This document shows, piece by piece, positions 45,722 to 55,264 of a DNA stretch of 64,000 bases. The first letter of the stretch is position 1, and every line of letters begins with the position of its first letter. Where the stretch lies: contig NZ_ATVJ01000001.1 of assembly GCF_000420665.1 (NCBI RefSeq), positions 2,241,588-2,305,587 on the forward strand, given 5' to 3'. Source of the DNA: Ponticaulis koreensis DSM 19734. GTDB lineage: Bacteria > Pseudomonadota > Alphaproteobacteria > Caulobacterales > Hyphomonadaceae. The notes beneath the pieces were generated by a model. That model was given only the letters and a program-made list of their open reading frames with translations, had not been told where the DNA came from and ran no database searches. The position numbers and the translations under genes are program-made.

Positions 45722-47704
45722 TCAGTCTTCGAACTGAATACCGCCGCGGTTGCCGCTTGCCCAGCGAACGGTGCCCTTCTTGTTGCCCTTGTAGAACATG
45801 TCGAAGAGTTGGCCGACTTCGCTCTGGGAGACGCCTTCAATACCAATACCGCCTGCGTTTTCATTCAGGACTTCCGCTTTGATTGTGCGGTCACCGGACT
45901 TCAATTCGACTTTTTCGCCGAAAATCGGTTCGCGTTCGCGTTTACGACGCTCGGAGATAGACTCGCGTGAGTGGAGGAATGCCGAAACATCGTTCAATTT
46001 TGCAACAACTTCGATACTCGCCCGATCAAGCTCTGTGAGCTTTTTCATGGCTGTTTCCATATCGCCAGTTTCTTTCGCAGCCAGCGCCTCGGTGGAGGAT
46101 TTGTGTACGCGATGGTGCGGTTCCAGCAGTGAACGGAACGATTCAAGATTGCGCAGCTCGCTATCTTCGACACTGTCATACCACTTGCCGAGACGGCAGT
46201 TGTGGTTGTCTGGTACCTCGCTGGATTTCCACTGACCACGTCCGAGTACCGTATCGACAACGCGTTTCTTGAACATGGTGTGGTCAATCTTCGCCATCTC
46301 GCAGAGCGAGCGGGATGAGGTCGCGCGGAACCACTGACCAGCTGCTTTGGAGAGGTTACCATTGCTGTCGGTCATCGATGTTGCAATGTCATCGAGGCAG
46401 GATGAGTTCTCACGTGCGAGATCGGTCATGCCGACGATATGGCTGGAGATTTCGCGCGCGGAGCTTTCCTGCTGCTCGAGGATTTGAGCGACTTCGCTCA
46501 TGCGTCCGGCAACGCCTTCCATCTGGCTACCGGCGCCTTCGATCTGGTCGCTGGCATTATTGAGCGTTTCCTCGCCGGTATCGATCGCTTCGCGGGTTGC
46601 TGCGAAGTTAGCGCTAATGCGGTCGATCTCGGCTTGAAGGGTCTGGATTCGGCTTGCGACGTCTTCCGTCGCTGACGCAGTCTGGTTCGCGAGAGCCTTC
46701 ACTTCGCTTGCAACAACCGCAAAACCTTTGCCTGCATCACCAGCGCGGGCTGCTTCGATGGTTGCATTGAGAGCCAGAAGGTTGGTCTGGTCCGCAATAG
46801 ACTGGATCACAGACATAACGTCGTTGATTTCAGCGGCTGCCCCCTGAAGGGATGAAAGGCTCTGATTGCTTCGTTCGGCAGCTTCAGCAACCGTTGCGAT
46901 TGCACCACGTGCACGCACAACGCCCTGAACGCCTTCGTTCAGCCGAGTGTTAGTGTCCCCCGCCGCATTCGCCGCATTCTGGCTTGTGTCAGAGAGTTGC
47001 TGGATAGACGACACTAGTTCCTCGACAGCTGCAGCAACAGATTCGTTGGAGCTGGTTGCTTTCGCTGTGCTGTTGCTGAGTACTGCAAGGTTCAGCGTGA
47101 CTTTGTTGATGTCATGCATGGAGTCAGAGATCGTGCGGAGGTTCTGATAATCATTGTCCGCACGCCATTCAATCGCTTCGTGATCGGTCATCTGGCTGGA
47201 ATATGACTCGTTCGCGAGCGCCATATCCAGGAACATGCGCGAAATGAGTGTGTTGATGGCTTCTGCGGCGCGCTGCGGCGTAAAGCGGTGCGCTTTAAGA
47301 ATGCGCGGTACAGCTTCCATAAGGACACGGCCATAGCCAGCAATAAACCAGTCAGAGGTTAGCCCGATGCGAACGTGGGCCGAGCCGATTTTCCGAGCGT
47401 CTTCTTCAAATTCACGAAGTTCATTCGTAACGAATGCTTTTTCCCAGTGCGTTGATTGTCGCTTCGCCAGATCATCGGCGCCATGAGGAGATTTTTCAAT
47501 CATAGCCGCGAGATTGGGGGTTTGATTAATTCGAGCGTAAAATGCTTCTAGAATATTTTCGATCTCGGGCTTGAGCTCTTTCCAGACGGCTTTAGCGCGC
47601 GCGCCATTCGGATCTTCCGGCAGGAGATACTTGAAAAGGTCCTCTGAGGTTGGCTTTGTTGCCGGTGCAGAGTTTGACGATAATTTTTGTTGTAAAAGAG
47701 CCAT
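45722..47704 (-). CDS. soluble chemoreceptor: globin-like, MCP, CZB and PilZ domains
   Basis: A 660-residue cytoplasmic receptor without membrane segments. Residues about 15-190 fit a protoglobin/globin-coupled sensor (with a His in STHWEKAF as a candidate). The MCP signalling domain follows, with hairpin tip [44 protein letters not shown] zinc-binding domain comes next ([35 protein letters not shown]). The C-terminal 75 residues form a PilZ domain with ERRKRERE and [11 protein letters not shown], the second motif deviating from (D/N)xSxxG. It could integrate oxygen, zinc/redox and c-di-GMP signals into chemotaxis. GTG 47716 is an alternative start. Confidence 0.82.
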   Translation of the reverse strand: MALLQQKLSSNSAPATKPTSEDLFKYLLPEDPNGARAKAVWKELKPEIENILEAFYARINQTPNLAAMIEKSPHGADDLAKRQSTHWEKAFVTNELREFEEDARKIGSAHVRIGLTSDWFIAGYGRVLMEAVPRILKAHRFTPQRAAEAINTLISRMFLDMALANESYSSQMTDHEAIEWRADNDYQNLRTISDSMHDINKVTLNLAVLSNSTAKATSSNESVAAAVEELVSSIQQLSDTSQNAANAAGDTNTRLNEGVQGVVRARGAIATVAEAAERSNQSLSSLQGAAAEINDVMSVIQSIADQTNLLALNATIEAARAGDAGKGFAVVASEVKALANQTASATEDVASRIQTLQAEIDRISANFAATREAIDTGEETLNNASDQIEGAGSQMEGVAGRMSEVAQILEQQESSAREISSHIVGMTDLARENSSCLDDIATSMTDSNGNLSKAAGQWFRATSSRSLCEMAKIDHTMFKKRVVDTVLGRGQWKSSEVPDNHNCRLGKWYDSVEDSELRNLESFRSLLEPHHRVHKSSTEALAAKETGDMETAMKKLTELDRASIEVVAKLNDVSAFLHSRESISERRKREREPIFGEKVELKSGDRTIKAEVLNENAGGIGIEGVSQSEVGQLFDMFYKGNKKGTVRWASGNRGGIQFED

Positions 47705-47830
47705 TATTTTGTCCACTCACCATCTTATTATGGCGAGCAGATATACCCATCAGAAATGTAGGTATTCTTAAAATACACATAGCTAGTTTTAACGAACCCG
47801 CGAAATTTCAGATTTTCCCCAACAAAAAAA

Positions 47831-47857
47831 GCCACCTCGTAAGAGGTGGCTTTCTTT
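47831..47857 (-). terminator. terminator of the rpsF-rpsR-rplI operon
   Basis: GCCACCTC and GAGGTGGC flank a GTAA loop; the minus-strand side is followed by TTTTTTTGTTGG. Confidence 0.9.
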
Positions 47858-47878
47858 GGATTAGGTTGTTTGAAGAAC

Positions 47879-48469
47879 TTAGTCTTCGTCAGCCGGGCCG
47901 CGCTCAGCAGCGGCTTCAGCAGCAGCTTCAGCCATTTCGGATGCAACAGCAGCTTCGTCAGCGCGCTGTTCAGCCATAGCAGCTTCGATCACGTTTTCGC
48001 CTGCAGCTTGACGTTCGGCTTCGTCTTCAGAACGCGCAACGTTCATCGTGACGGTGATCGTGACTTCCGGGTGAAGGCGAATTTCGACTTCATGAAGACC
48101 GATAGTTTTGATTGGCGTGTTCAGGAGAACCTGACGACGCTCAACTTTTGTACCAGCTTCAGTGGCCGCTTCAGCTACGTCACGTGCAGCGACAGAACCG
48201 AAGAGGTAGCCGTTCTCACCAGCCTGACGGATCAGGACGAAAGTTGTTCCGTCGAGAGATTCGCCGTTAGACGCAGCTTCCGCACGAGCTTTTTCGTTAC
48301 GTGCTTCGATTTCAGCTTTTTCAGCTTCGAAGCGTGCGCGGTTGGCATCGTTAGCGAGGAGCGCTTTGCCCTGAGGGATCAGGTAGTTGCGCGCAAAGCC
48401 GTTTTTAACTTCGACTTCGTCACCAATCGTTCCGAGTTTCTCGACACGTTCAAGAAGGATAACTTGCAT
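47879..48469 (-). CDS. rplI: 50S ribosomal protein L9
   Basis: A 196-residue protein. The N-terminal rRNA-binding domain [32 protein letters not shown] is followed by a long helix and the C-terminal domain ([38 protein letters not shown]). An Ala/Glu-rich tail of about 45 residues goes beyond the enterobacterial length and is common in this class. It is the last gene of the S6-S18-L9 operon, 12 bases after rpsR. Confidence 0.97.
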   Translation of the reverse strand: MQVILLERVEKLGTIGDEVEVKNGFARNYLIPQGKALLANDANRARFEAEKAEIEARNEKARAEAASNGESLDGTTFVLIRQAGENGYLFGSVAARDVAEAATEAGTKVERRQVLLNTPIKTIGLHEVEIRLHPEVTITVTMNVARSEDEAERQAAGENVIEAAMAEQRADEAAVASEMAEAAAEAAAERGPADED

Positions 48470-48481
48470 TGTGGGCTCTCC

Positions 48482-48745
48482 TTACTGAACGCTGAACGGA
48501 AGCAGAGCGAGAACGCGGGCACGTTTGATGGCCTGAGCGAGCTTGCGCTGTTTCTTCTGGCTGACAGCCGTGATGCGAGCTGGAACGATTTTGCCTTTTT
48601 CAGACACATAGCGTTGCAGCAGTTTCACGTCTTTGTAGTCGATTGCCGGAGCGTTCTCACCAGAGAACGGGCAAACCTTGCGACGGCGACCGAAAGGACG
48701 GCGAGCCGGCAGGTTGGAGATGTTCAGTTTTCCACCTTTTGACAT
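48482..48745 (-). CDS. rpsR: 30S ribosomal protein S18
   Basis: An 87-residue basic protein. [20 protein letters not shown] and [20 protein letters not shown] match the family. Partner of S6 in the small-subunit platform. It is nine bases after the rpsF stop. Confidence 0.97.
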   Translation of the reverse strand: MSKGGKLNISNLPARRPFGRRRKVCPFSGENAPAIDYKDVKLLQRYVSEKGKIVPARITAVSQKKQRKLAQAIKRARVLALLPFSVQ

Positions 48746-48754
48746 GGTTGCCTC

Positions 48755-49105
48755 CTAGTCTCTTTTGCGACGGTCGTCGCGGTCTTTGCGAGCGATGATC
48801 GCAGAAGGCTCGTCAGAGAGTTCTTCAACGCGGATCGTCATGTGACGCATGATGTCATCATTGATACGAAGACGGCGCTCGAGTTCCTGGACCGCAGATG
48901 CTGGCGCATTAAGGTTCATAAGGGAGTAGTGACCCTTGCGAACTTTGTTGATTGGGTATGCCAGATTGCGAAGACCCCAATACTCGGTCTTGCCGACCTT
49001 GCCGTTTTCGTCTTCGATGATTTTTGTAATGTCTTCAACGAGCGCTTCCACCTGTTGCGGTGAAATGTCTGGGCGCGCTACGAAGACGTGTTCGTAAAAA
49101 GCCAT
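48755..49105 (-). CDS. rpsF: 30S ribosomal protein S6
   Basis: A 116-residue protein. [45 protein letters not shown] and [18 protein letters not shown] are S6 landmarks; a short basic tail ([11 protein letters not shown]) follows. It is first in the operon, divergent from fabD, with a candidate S6:S18-binding leader and a promoter in the 191-base gap. Confidence 0.97.
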   Translation of the reverse strand: MAFYEHVFVARPDISPQQVEALVEDITKIIEDENGKVGKTEYWGLRNLAYPINKVRKGHYSLMNLNAPASAVQELERRLRINDDIMRHMTIRVEELSDEPSAIIARKDRDDRRKRD

Positions 49106-49121
49106 GTTTTACCCTTTGGTT

Positions 49122-49146
49122 GGAAGGCGGCACCCGCTGACAAGGG
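49122..49146 (-). promoter_or_regulatory. possible S6:S18 leader element
   Basis: In the rpsF leader, CCCTT and AAGGG (mRNA sense) enclose GCGG-gtg-CCGC and a CCG/ACC-containing strand, which recalls the S6:S18-binding leader motif known from many bacteria. It ends close to the start codon. Judged by eye only. Confidence 0.25.
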
Positions 49147-49206
49147 AAGCAGCAGATGATGGCCCCGCTCCACGATTGGTACGGGCCGCTATCCAGTGAA
49201 GGCGCG

Positions 49207-49235
49207 CTTAAAGCGTAATAAGACAAAAAATGCAA
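49207..49235 (-). promoter_or_regulatory. promoter of the rpsF operon
   Basis: Minus-strand TTGCAT (49230-49235), a 17-base spacer and TTTAAG (49207-49212) lie about 100 bases before rpsF. Confidence 0.45.
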
Positions 49236-49296
49236 GTGGCTTGTCATTTGCGTTTCGTATGGGTAGGGCATTCGGCTCTGAAAAGGACCTGTCACT

Positions 49297-50241
49297 ATGG
49301 ACCACACAGCTTTTATCTTTCCGGGCCAGGGCGCCCAGTTCGTTGGAATGGGCAAAGAACTTGCTGATGCTTTCGCGAGTGCGCGCGCGGTTTTCGAAGA
49401 AGTTGACGCTGCGCTCGGTGAAAACTTTTCCAGTCTGATCTGGGAAGGTTCCGACGATGATCTGAAACTGACAGCGAACACGCAGCCGGCTTTGATGGCG
49501 GTCAGCCTCGCTGTAACACGTGCGCTTGAGGCGGAGTTCGGAGTTAAAGTGGGTGATGCGACATATGTTGCCGGTCACTCGCTCGGTGAATATTCAGCTC
49601 TGGCTGCTGCAGGCGCGATCAGCGTAGGAGATGCTGCAAAGCTTCTGCGCTTCCGTGGCGAGTCCATGCAGAAAGCTGTTCCTGCAGGTGAAGGCGCTAT
49701 GGCGGCGCTCCTCGGTGCAACAATCGAACAGGCTGAAGCCGCTTGTGCAGCGTCCGGCGGCGTTTGCGAGATCGCTAATGACAACGCACCGGGACAGGTC
49801 GTTTTGTCTGGCGCGAAAGCGGCCGTCGAGGCGGCTGCTGAATGGTCCAAAGAGAATGGCATCAAAAAAGCAGTTCTTCTGCCAGTCAGCGCGCCATTCC
49901 ACTGCAGCCTGATGCAACCGGCTGCTGATGCGATGGCAGAAGCTCTGGCGACAACAGAGCTCAAGTCACCAATCGTACCTGTCTACGCAAATGTGACCGC
50001 TGCGCCGGTTACAGATCCTGCAGAAATCCGTAATCTGTTGGTTGAGCAGGTAACCGCACGTGTCCGCTGGCGCGAAAGCGTCGAGAAAATGGCTGCAGAA
50101 GGTGTTGTGAACCTCGTAGAATGTGGCGCAGGCAAAGTCCTGACCGTCATGAACCGACGCACTGTAAAAGGGCTAAACGGCACAGCACTGGGTACGCCAT
50201 CTGATCTTGAGGCTTTTGCTGAAGCTCAGAATCAGGCCTGA
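49297..50241 (+). CDS. fabD: malonyl-CoA:ACP transacylase
   Basis: A 314-residue enzyme that loads malonyl groups onto ACP. FIFPGQGAQFVGMGKEL at the N-terminus, VAGHSLGEYSAL with nucleophile Ser95, and a later His in SAPFHCSLMQPAAD. AAAGGA precedes the ATG. It starts the fab operon and ends 31 bases before fabG. Confidence 0.96.
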   Translation: MDHTAFIFPGQGAQFVGMGKELADAFASARAVFEEVDAALGENFSSLIWEGSDDDLKLTANTQPALMAVSLAVTRALEAEFGVKVGDATYVAGHSLGEYSALAAAGAISVGDAAKLLRFRGESMQKAVPAGEGAMAALLGATIEQAEAACAASGGVCEIANDNAPGQVVLSGAKAAVEAAAEWSKENGIKKAVLLPVSAPFHCSLMQPAADAMAEALATTELKSPIVPVYANVTAAPVTDPAEIRNLLVEQVTARVRWRESVEKMAAEGVVNLVECGAGKVLTVMNRRTVKGLNGTALGTPSDLEAFAEAQNQA

Positions 50242-50272
50242 ACATCTTTTGGAAAAAGGGAGGATCGCTTCC

Positions 50273-51010
50273 ATGTTCGATCTGACGGGTAAAACTGCAC
50301 TTGTGACCGGCGCTTCTGGCGGTATCGGTCGTGCAATCGCTGCAGCACTGTCTGCGCAGGGCGCTAAAGTTGCGCTGAGCGGTACGCGTGAAGCCGTTCT
50401 TGAAGAAGTGGCGTCCACACTGCCGGGTGAAACTTACATTGCGCCGTGCAACCTCTCTGACATGGAGAGCGTCGCTGGTCTCGTGCCTTCTGTCGATAAA
50501 GGCTTCGGCCCTGTCGATATTCTGGTCGCTAACGCAGGCATTACGCGTGATAAGCTTCTGCTCCAGCAGAAAGAAGAAGACTGGGACTCAGTCGTAGATG
50601 TAAACCTCAAGGCTTACTCTATCCTCGCACGTACTAGCCTTCGTGGCATGATGAAGCGCCGTTTTGGCCGCATTATCGGTATTACGTCCATCGTTGGGGT
50701 TACGGGTAACCCGGGGCAGACGAACTACGCCGCATCTAAAGCTGGTATGATTGGCTTCTCCAAATCGCTTGCTCAGGAAGTTGCGAGCCGTGGCATCACA
50801 GTAAATTGTGTGGCGCCAGGCTTTATCAGCTCTCCGATGACTGACGAACTTTCCGATGCGCAGAAAGAACACCTTCTGGGTGGAATCCCTGTGGGTCGTC
50901 TGGGTTCTGGTGGCGACATCGCTTCTGCTTGTGTCTATCTCTCAAGCGAAGAAGCGGCTTATGTTACAGGGCAAACCCTGCATGTGAATGGCGGGATGGC
51001 AATGATTTAG
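50273..51010 (+). CDS. fabG: 3-oxoacyl-ACP reductase
   Basis: A 245-residue SDR that reduces 3-ketoacyl-ACP with NADPH. TGASGGIGRAI binds the cofactor; VANAGITRD, SIVGVTGNPGQTNYAASKAG (Ser, Tyr, Lys) and NCVAPGFISSPM are diagnostic. ATG 50273 follows GGGAGGA; the longer frame from 50207 overlaps fabD. The C-terminus has VTGQTLHVNGGMAM. Confidence 0.96.
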   Translation: MFDLTGKTALVTGASGGIGRAIAAALSAQGAKVALSGTREAVLEEVASTLPGETYIAPCNLSDMESVAGLVPSVDKGFGPVDILVANAGITRDKLLLQQKEEDWDSVVDVNLKAYSILARTSLRGMMKRRFGRIIGITSIVGVTGNPGQTNYAASKAGMIGFSKSLAQEVASRGITVNCVAPGFISSPMTDELSDAQKEHLLGGIPVGRLGSGGDIASACVYLSSEEAAYVTGQTLHVNGGMAMI

Positions 51011-51141
51011 CCTGTTAGGGCTAGTCAGGAAATCCCAGTCCGGATAATGGTCAAGCCGCAAAACATGTGCTAGCGGCGCAACACGCAAGCAGTTTACAAA
51101 CAAGAGCTGACTGCTCGCTCCATAATTAGAAGGAAGATGAA

Positions 51142-51378
51142 ATGTCTGATGTTTTCGAACGTGTGAAGAAAATCGTTGTCGAAAACCTCGAGGTAGAGGC
51201 GGACAAGGTAACAGAAGCTGCTAGCTTCATCGACGACCTCGGCGCTGACAGCCTCGACCTCGTTGAGCTCGTTATGGCTTTTGAAGAAGAGTTCGGTATC
51301 GAGATCGAAGACGAAGTTCAGGAAAACATCCGCACCGTTGGTGACGCGGTAACTGAAATCAAGAAAACTCAGGGTTAA
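51142..51378 (+). CDS. acpP: acyl carrier protein
   Basis: A 78-residue acidic protein. [21 protein letters not shown] carries Ser37, the 4'-phosphopantetheine site. AGAAGGAAG provides the ribosome-binding site. A 131-base gap after fabG may carry its own promoter; fabF begins eight bases after. Confidence 0.98.
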   Translation: MSDVFERVKKIVVENLEVEADKVTEAASFIDDLGADSLDLVELVMAFEEEFGIEIEDEVQENIRTVGDAVTEIKKTQG

Positions 51379-51386
51379 TCTTAGCG

Positions 51387-52670
51387 ATGAGACGGGTTGT
51401 TATTACAGGCATTGGCCTCGTAACGCCTCTAGCGGGCAACCGCGAGGCGAGTTGGGAACGGTTGATTGAAGGGCGCTCTGGCGCGCAAAAGATTGACCTG
51501 TTTGATACTGACGACCTGTCCTGCAAGATTGCGGCGCAGGTTCCGTGGACGACCGGTCGTGGCGGAGGCGAGGGTGATCCTGAAGCCTTTGATCCAGACC
51601 GTGCCGGTTCTGCCAAGGAACGTCGCCGCGTCGGCGAATTCATCGTCTACGGTATGGCTGCGGCCGCCGAAGCGATTGAGGACTCTGGTTGGGTACCTCA
51701 GACGGAAGAAGAAAAGTGCATGACCGGTGTTCTCATCGGTTCAGGCATTGGTGGTCTTCCTGAAATCGCTGAAACTGCGAAGATCCTGGAAGAGAGCGGG
51801 CCGCGCAAAGTCAGCCCGTTCTTTATCCCAAGTGCTCTGATCAACCTGTGCTCAGGCCAGGTGTCTATCAAGCACGGCTTTAAAGGCCCGAACCACTCAG
51901 TGGTTACAGCCTGTGCGACGGGTGCGCACGCAATCGGTGATTCTGCCCGCCTCATTCAGTATGGCGATGCGGATGTCATGGTCGCTGGTGGTACGGAAGG
52001 CTCTCTCTGCCGTATCGCGGTTGCAGGTTTTGCTGCAGCTAAAACTCTCTCCACGAAATTCAACGACGAACCCGAACGCGCGTCACGTCCTTATGACAAA
52101 GACCGCGATGGCTTCCTGTTTGGCGAAGGCGCTGGCGTACTCGTTCTTGAAGAATACGAGCACGCGAAAAAGCGCGGCGCGAAAATCTATGCTGAAGTTC
52201 TCGGCTACGGCCTTTCAGGCGATGCGCACCACATCACGTCTCCTGCGGAAGACGGCAATGGTGGTTACCGCGCAATGGAAATGGCGCTGCGTCATGCCAA
52301 GCTGACACCAGCAGACATCGACTACGTCAACACACACGGTACATCCACGCCAGTTGGTGACGAGATCGAGGTTCGCGCGATCGAACGTCTCTTCGGTGAG
52401 TCTGTAAAAGGGCTGTCTCTGTCCTCGACGAAATCGTCTATCGGTCACCTTCTGGGTGCGGCCGGTGCGGTTGAAGCTGCATTCACGGCGCTTGCGGTCA
52501 AGAACAGCATGATCCCTCCAACGCTGAACCTTGAGAACCCGTCCTTCGAATCCGAGATCGACCTGACGCCGCTCAAGTCTAAAGCTCGCGAAATCAAGTA
52601 CGCGCTCTCTAACTCATTCGGTTTCGGCGGCACAAACGCAGCGCTCGTACTTGGACGCATCGACGACTAA
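51387..52670 (+). CDS. fabF: 3-oxoacyl-ACP synthase II
   Basis: A 427-residue condensing enzyme elongating acyl-ACP. Cys176 in VTACATGAHAIGDS, His in NTHGTSTPVGD, and SSTKSSIGHLLGAAGAVEAA complete the Cys-His-His triad. MRRVVITGIGLVTPL is the standard N-terminus. It is eight bases after acpP; mltG follows 44 bases after. Confidence 0.97.
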   Translation: MRRVVITGIGLVTPLAGNREASWERLIEGRSGAQKIDLFDTDDLSCKIAAQVPWTTGRGGGEGDPEAFDPDRAGSAKERRRVGEFIVYGMAAAAEAIEDSGWVPQTEEEKCMTGVLIGSGIGGLPEIAETAKILEESGPRKVSPFFIPSALINLCSGQVSIKHGFKGPNHSVVTACATGAHAIGDSARLIQYGDADVMVAGGTEGSLCRIAVAGFAAAKTLSTKFNDEPERASRPYDKDRDGFLFGEGAGVLVLEEYEHAKKRGAKIYAEVLGYGLSGDAHHITSPAEDGNGGYRAMEMALRHAKLTPADIDYVNTHGTSTPVGDEIEVRAIERLFGESVKGLSLSSTKSSIGHLLGAAGAVEAAFTALAVKNSMIPPTLNLENPSFESEIDLTPLKSKAREIKYALSNSFGFGGTNAALVLGRIDD

Positions 52671-52714
52671 GGACGAGCTGCCTTGGCTAAAATCAGGTTT
52701 CCAGGAGTGAAACG

Positions 52715-53743
52715 ATGAAATGGGTCACCAGGGCTTTGGTGGCCCTTCTCGTTTTAGCGCCCATCGCTGCAGGCGGTGCGTTTGCCGCTTACCAGTGGTT
52801 TCTTGGTCAGATTAACGAGCCGGGTCCTATGGAGGGCGCTGAGAACCAGATCGTGCTTATCCCGCGCGGTGCCGGCACAATCCGCATTGGCGAGCAGCTT
52901 GCCGAACAGGGGCTGATCGAGGACACGCGTCTCTTCCGCCTTGCTTCCCGGTATTACGAGCTCGACTCCAGCTTGAAGGCGGGCGAGTACAGCATTCCGG
53001 CTGATGCCAGCATCACGGAAATACTCCGCCTGATGGAAGAGGGGGATGTGATCCTGCATCCCGTTCAGGTGATTGAGGGATCGACAATCGCGCAAGCGAT
53101 GCGCGCAATCGAGGCTTCTGAAGTGCTGACAGGCGACATGCCTGAAACTCCCGAGGAGGGAAGCTTTCTGCCCGATACATATATGGTCACACGCGGCACG
53201 ACCCGTGCCGAGGTTGTCCAGCTGCTCATGGGCGCTCAGGACACGCTTCTTGATGAGATCTGGGCCAATCGTCAGTCAGATCTGCCGCTCGCGTCTCCGG
53301 AAGAGGCGGTTATCCTCGCATCTATCGTGGAGAAAGAGACCGGCAGCGTCGGAGATGAGGATCTCGTCGCCAGCGTGTTCATCAACCGTCTCAACCGCGG
53401 CATGCGTCTGCAGAGCGACCCTACGATTATTTACGGTATCTCACAGGGCGAACGTCTGACACGCACCGTGAACGGTCAGGAAGTGCAACGTGGGCTGTAC
53501 CGATCTGAAATCGACCGTTACACGCCTTACAACACGTATCAGATTGACCGCCTGCCGCCGACACCAATTTGCAATCCGAGTGAGGCGGCACTTCGCGCAG
53601 TTCTTCAGCCTGCGGAATCTGATTATCTATTCTTTGTTGCAGACGGTGAGGGGCACCACGTGTTCGCTCGCACCAACGCAGAACATAATCGCAATGTTGC
53701 GCGCTGGCGTCAGATTGAACGCAGCCGTCGCAACGCTCAATAA
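52715..53743 (+). CDS. mltG: endolytic transglycosylase MltG
   Basis: A 342-residue inner-membrane protein with one N-terminal anchor (about 6-26) and a periplasmic YceG domain. LASIVEKETGSVGDED holds the catalytic Glu; NRLNRGMRLQSDPTIIYG and YNTYQIDRLPPTPICNPSEAALRA follow. It cleaves nascent glycan strands and sets their length. The order fabF-mltG-yicC-gmk is typical. Confidence 0.95.
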   Translation: MKWVTRALVALLVLAPIAAGGAFAAYQWFLGQINEPGPMEGAENQIVLIPRGAGTIRIGEQLAEQGLIEDTRLFRLASRYYELDSSLKAGEYSIPADASITEILRLMEEGDVILHPVQVIEGSTIAQAMRAIEASEVLTGDMPETPEEGSFLPDTYMVTRGTTRAEVVQLLMGAQDTLLDEIWANRQSDLPLASPEEAVILASIVEKETGSVGDEDLVASVFINRLNRGMRLQSDPTIIYGISQGERLTRTVNGQEVQRGLYRSEIDRYTPYNTYQIDRLPPTPICNPSEAALRAVLQPAESDYLFFVADGEGHHVFARTNAEHNRNVARWRQIERSRRNAQ

Positions 53744-53754
53744 GGAGACACACC

Positions 53755-54639
53755 ATGCTCTCCAGCATGACAGGATTTGGCAGCGGACAAGGAGATGGCG
53801 CCCGCCTCTCATGGCAGTTTGAAGCCAAATCGGTAAACGGGCGTGGTCTTGATCTGCGACTCCATCTTCCGCCAGGTTGCGAAGGTCTGGAAGCTGGCAT
53901 CCGTGCAGCGTTCAAGTCGGCTTTTGCACGCGGCAATATGCAGGCTTCGCTTAATCTCCGTGAGACCGGCGAGGGCCAGCGTGTCTCGATCGATTCAGGG
54001 CTACTCAATGCACTATCGCGCAAGGCGCGTTTGGCTGACCGCGCTGCTGGTCGTGGCGCTTCAACGTCTGCCGGTGATTTGTTTGCTTTGCGCGGCGTTA
54101 TTTCCAATGAACGCACTGCCATTGAAGTGTCTCCGGACAGCGAAACTGGCAAAGGCATTTTGGATGCCGTCGGCGAGGCGATCGAACAGCTGAAGCGCGC
54201 ACGCCAGACGGAAGGTCAGGCTCTGCTTGAGATTATGGAACGCATTGTGTTCGACATGGAGGCTGTGGTCGTCGAAGCGAAAGCCACAGCAGATGTTCAG
54301 CCTGCGCAAATGATGGCGCGCCTCAATGAGCGCGTGGCAGGACTTCTGTCTGATTCTCGCATCAGCGATGAGCGTCTGGAGCAGGAACTTGCTATTCTGG
54401 TGAGCAAGGCGGACGTGACCGAAGAAGTTGATCGCCTGTCGGCGCACCTTGTCGAGGCTCGGAATTTGTTCAAATCAGACAAGGCTGTAGGGCGGAAACT
54501 TGATTTCCTGTCTCAAGAGCTTTTGCGTGAAGCAAATACGCTTGGCAGTAAGTCTGCGAGCCTTGAAATGACGCGTCATTCGCTCGCTCTGAAATCGCTT
54601 ATCGATCAGTTCAAGGAGCAGTCCGCAAATGTCGAATAG
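53755..54639 (+). CDS. YicC/YloC family endoribonuclease
   Basis: A 294-residue protein. SSMTGFGSGQ at the N-terminus and KLDFLSQELLREANTLGSKSA near the C-terminus are characteristic. Family members are RNA-cleaving proteins involved in RNA turnover. It is 11 bases after mltG and overlaps gmk by 11 bases. Confidence 0.93.
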   Translation: MLSSMTGFGSGQGDGARLSWQFEAKSVNGRGLDLRLHLPPGCEGLEAGIRAAFKSAFARGNMQASLNLRETGEGQRVSIDSGLLNALSRKARLADRAAGRGASTSAGDLFALRGVISNERTAIEVSPDSETGKGILDAVGEAIEQLKRARQTEGQALLEIMERIVFDMEAVVVEAKATADVQPAQMMARLNERVAGLLSDSRISDERLEQELAILVSKADVTEEVDRLSAHLVEARNLFKSDKAVGRKLDFLSQELLREANTLGSKSASLEMTRHSLALKSLIDQFKEQSANVE

Positions 54640-55264
54640 TGCTCATCCGCGCCGCGGCCTTATGCTCGTCATTTCCAGTCCGTCCGGAGCCGGTAAAACC
54701 ACGCTGTCCCGAAAGCTTATGGATAAATACGAAGATGTTCGTCTGTCCGTCTCTGCGACGACGCGAGCGTCGCGTCCGGGGGAGCAGGATGGCGTCCATT
54801 ATGACTTTGTGGATCACACGCAGTTTGAACAGATGATCGAGGATCGTGAGTTTCTGGAATGGGCCAAAGTGTTCGACCATTTCTACGGAACGCCTCGGAA
54901 AGCTGTCGAGCGTCGTCTCTCTGAAGGTCGTGATGTGATCTTTGATGTCGACTGGCAGGGCGCGGATGCGATCCATGACCAGATGCCAAATGATGTTGTA
55001 TCTGTGTTCGTGCTTCCGCCGAGCATTCAGGCGCTTCAAAAGCGTCTGGAAGAGCGTCCGGGGTCAGACCCGGAAAAGGTTGCTCGTCGGATGGCCGGTG
55101 CCAAAAGCGAAATCAGCCATTGGCGTCGCTATGACTATGTCATCGTGAACGAAGATCTGGATGTGGCTTTCGAAGAGCTGGAACGTATCCTTCTGACGGA
55201 GCGCCAGAAGCGTCTGCGTCAGCTTCGTCTCGAGCCTCTGGTTCAGCGCCTGCTTGCAGACTAG
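54629..55264 (+). CDS. gmk: guanylate kinase
   Basis: A 211-residue enzyme phosphorylating GMP to GDP. P-loop ISSPSGAGKTTLSRKL, then VSATTRASRPGEQDGVHYDFV and FLEWAKVFDHFYGTPR. The stop codon TAG shares the CTAG tetramer with the stop of convergent rsmA, so the two genes overlap by three bases and no terminator lies between. Confidence 0.96.
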   Translation: MSNSAHPRRGLMLVISSPSGAGKTTLSRKLMDKYEDVRLSVSATTRASRPGEQDGVHYDFVDHTQFEQMIEDREFLEWAKVFDHFYGTPRKAVERRLSEGRDVIFDVDWQGADAIHDQMPNDVVSVFVLPPSIQALQKRLEERPGSDPEKVARRMAGAKSEISHWRRYDYVIVNEDLDVAFEELERILLTERQKRLRQLRLEPLVQRLLAD

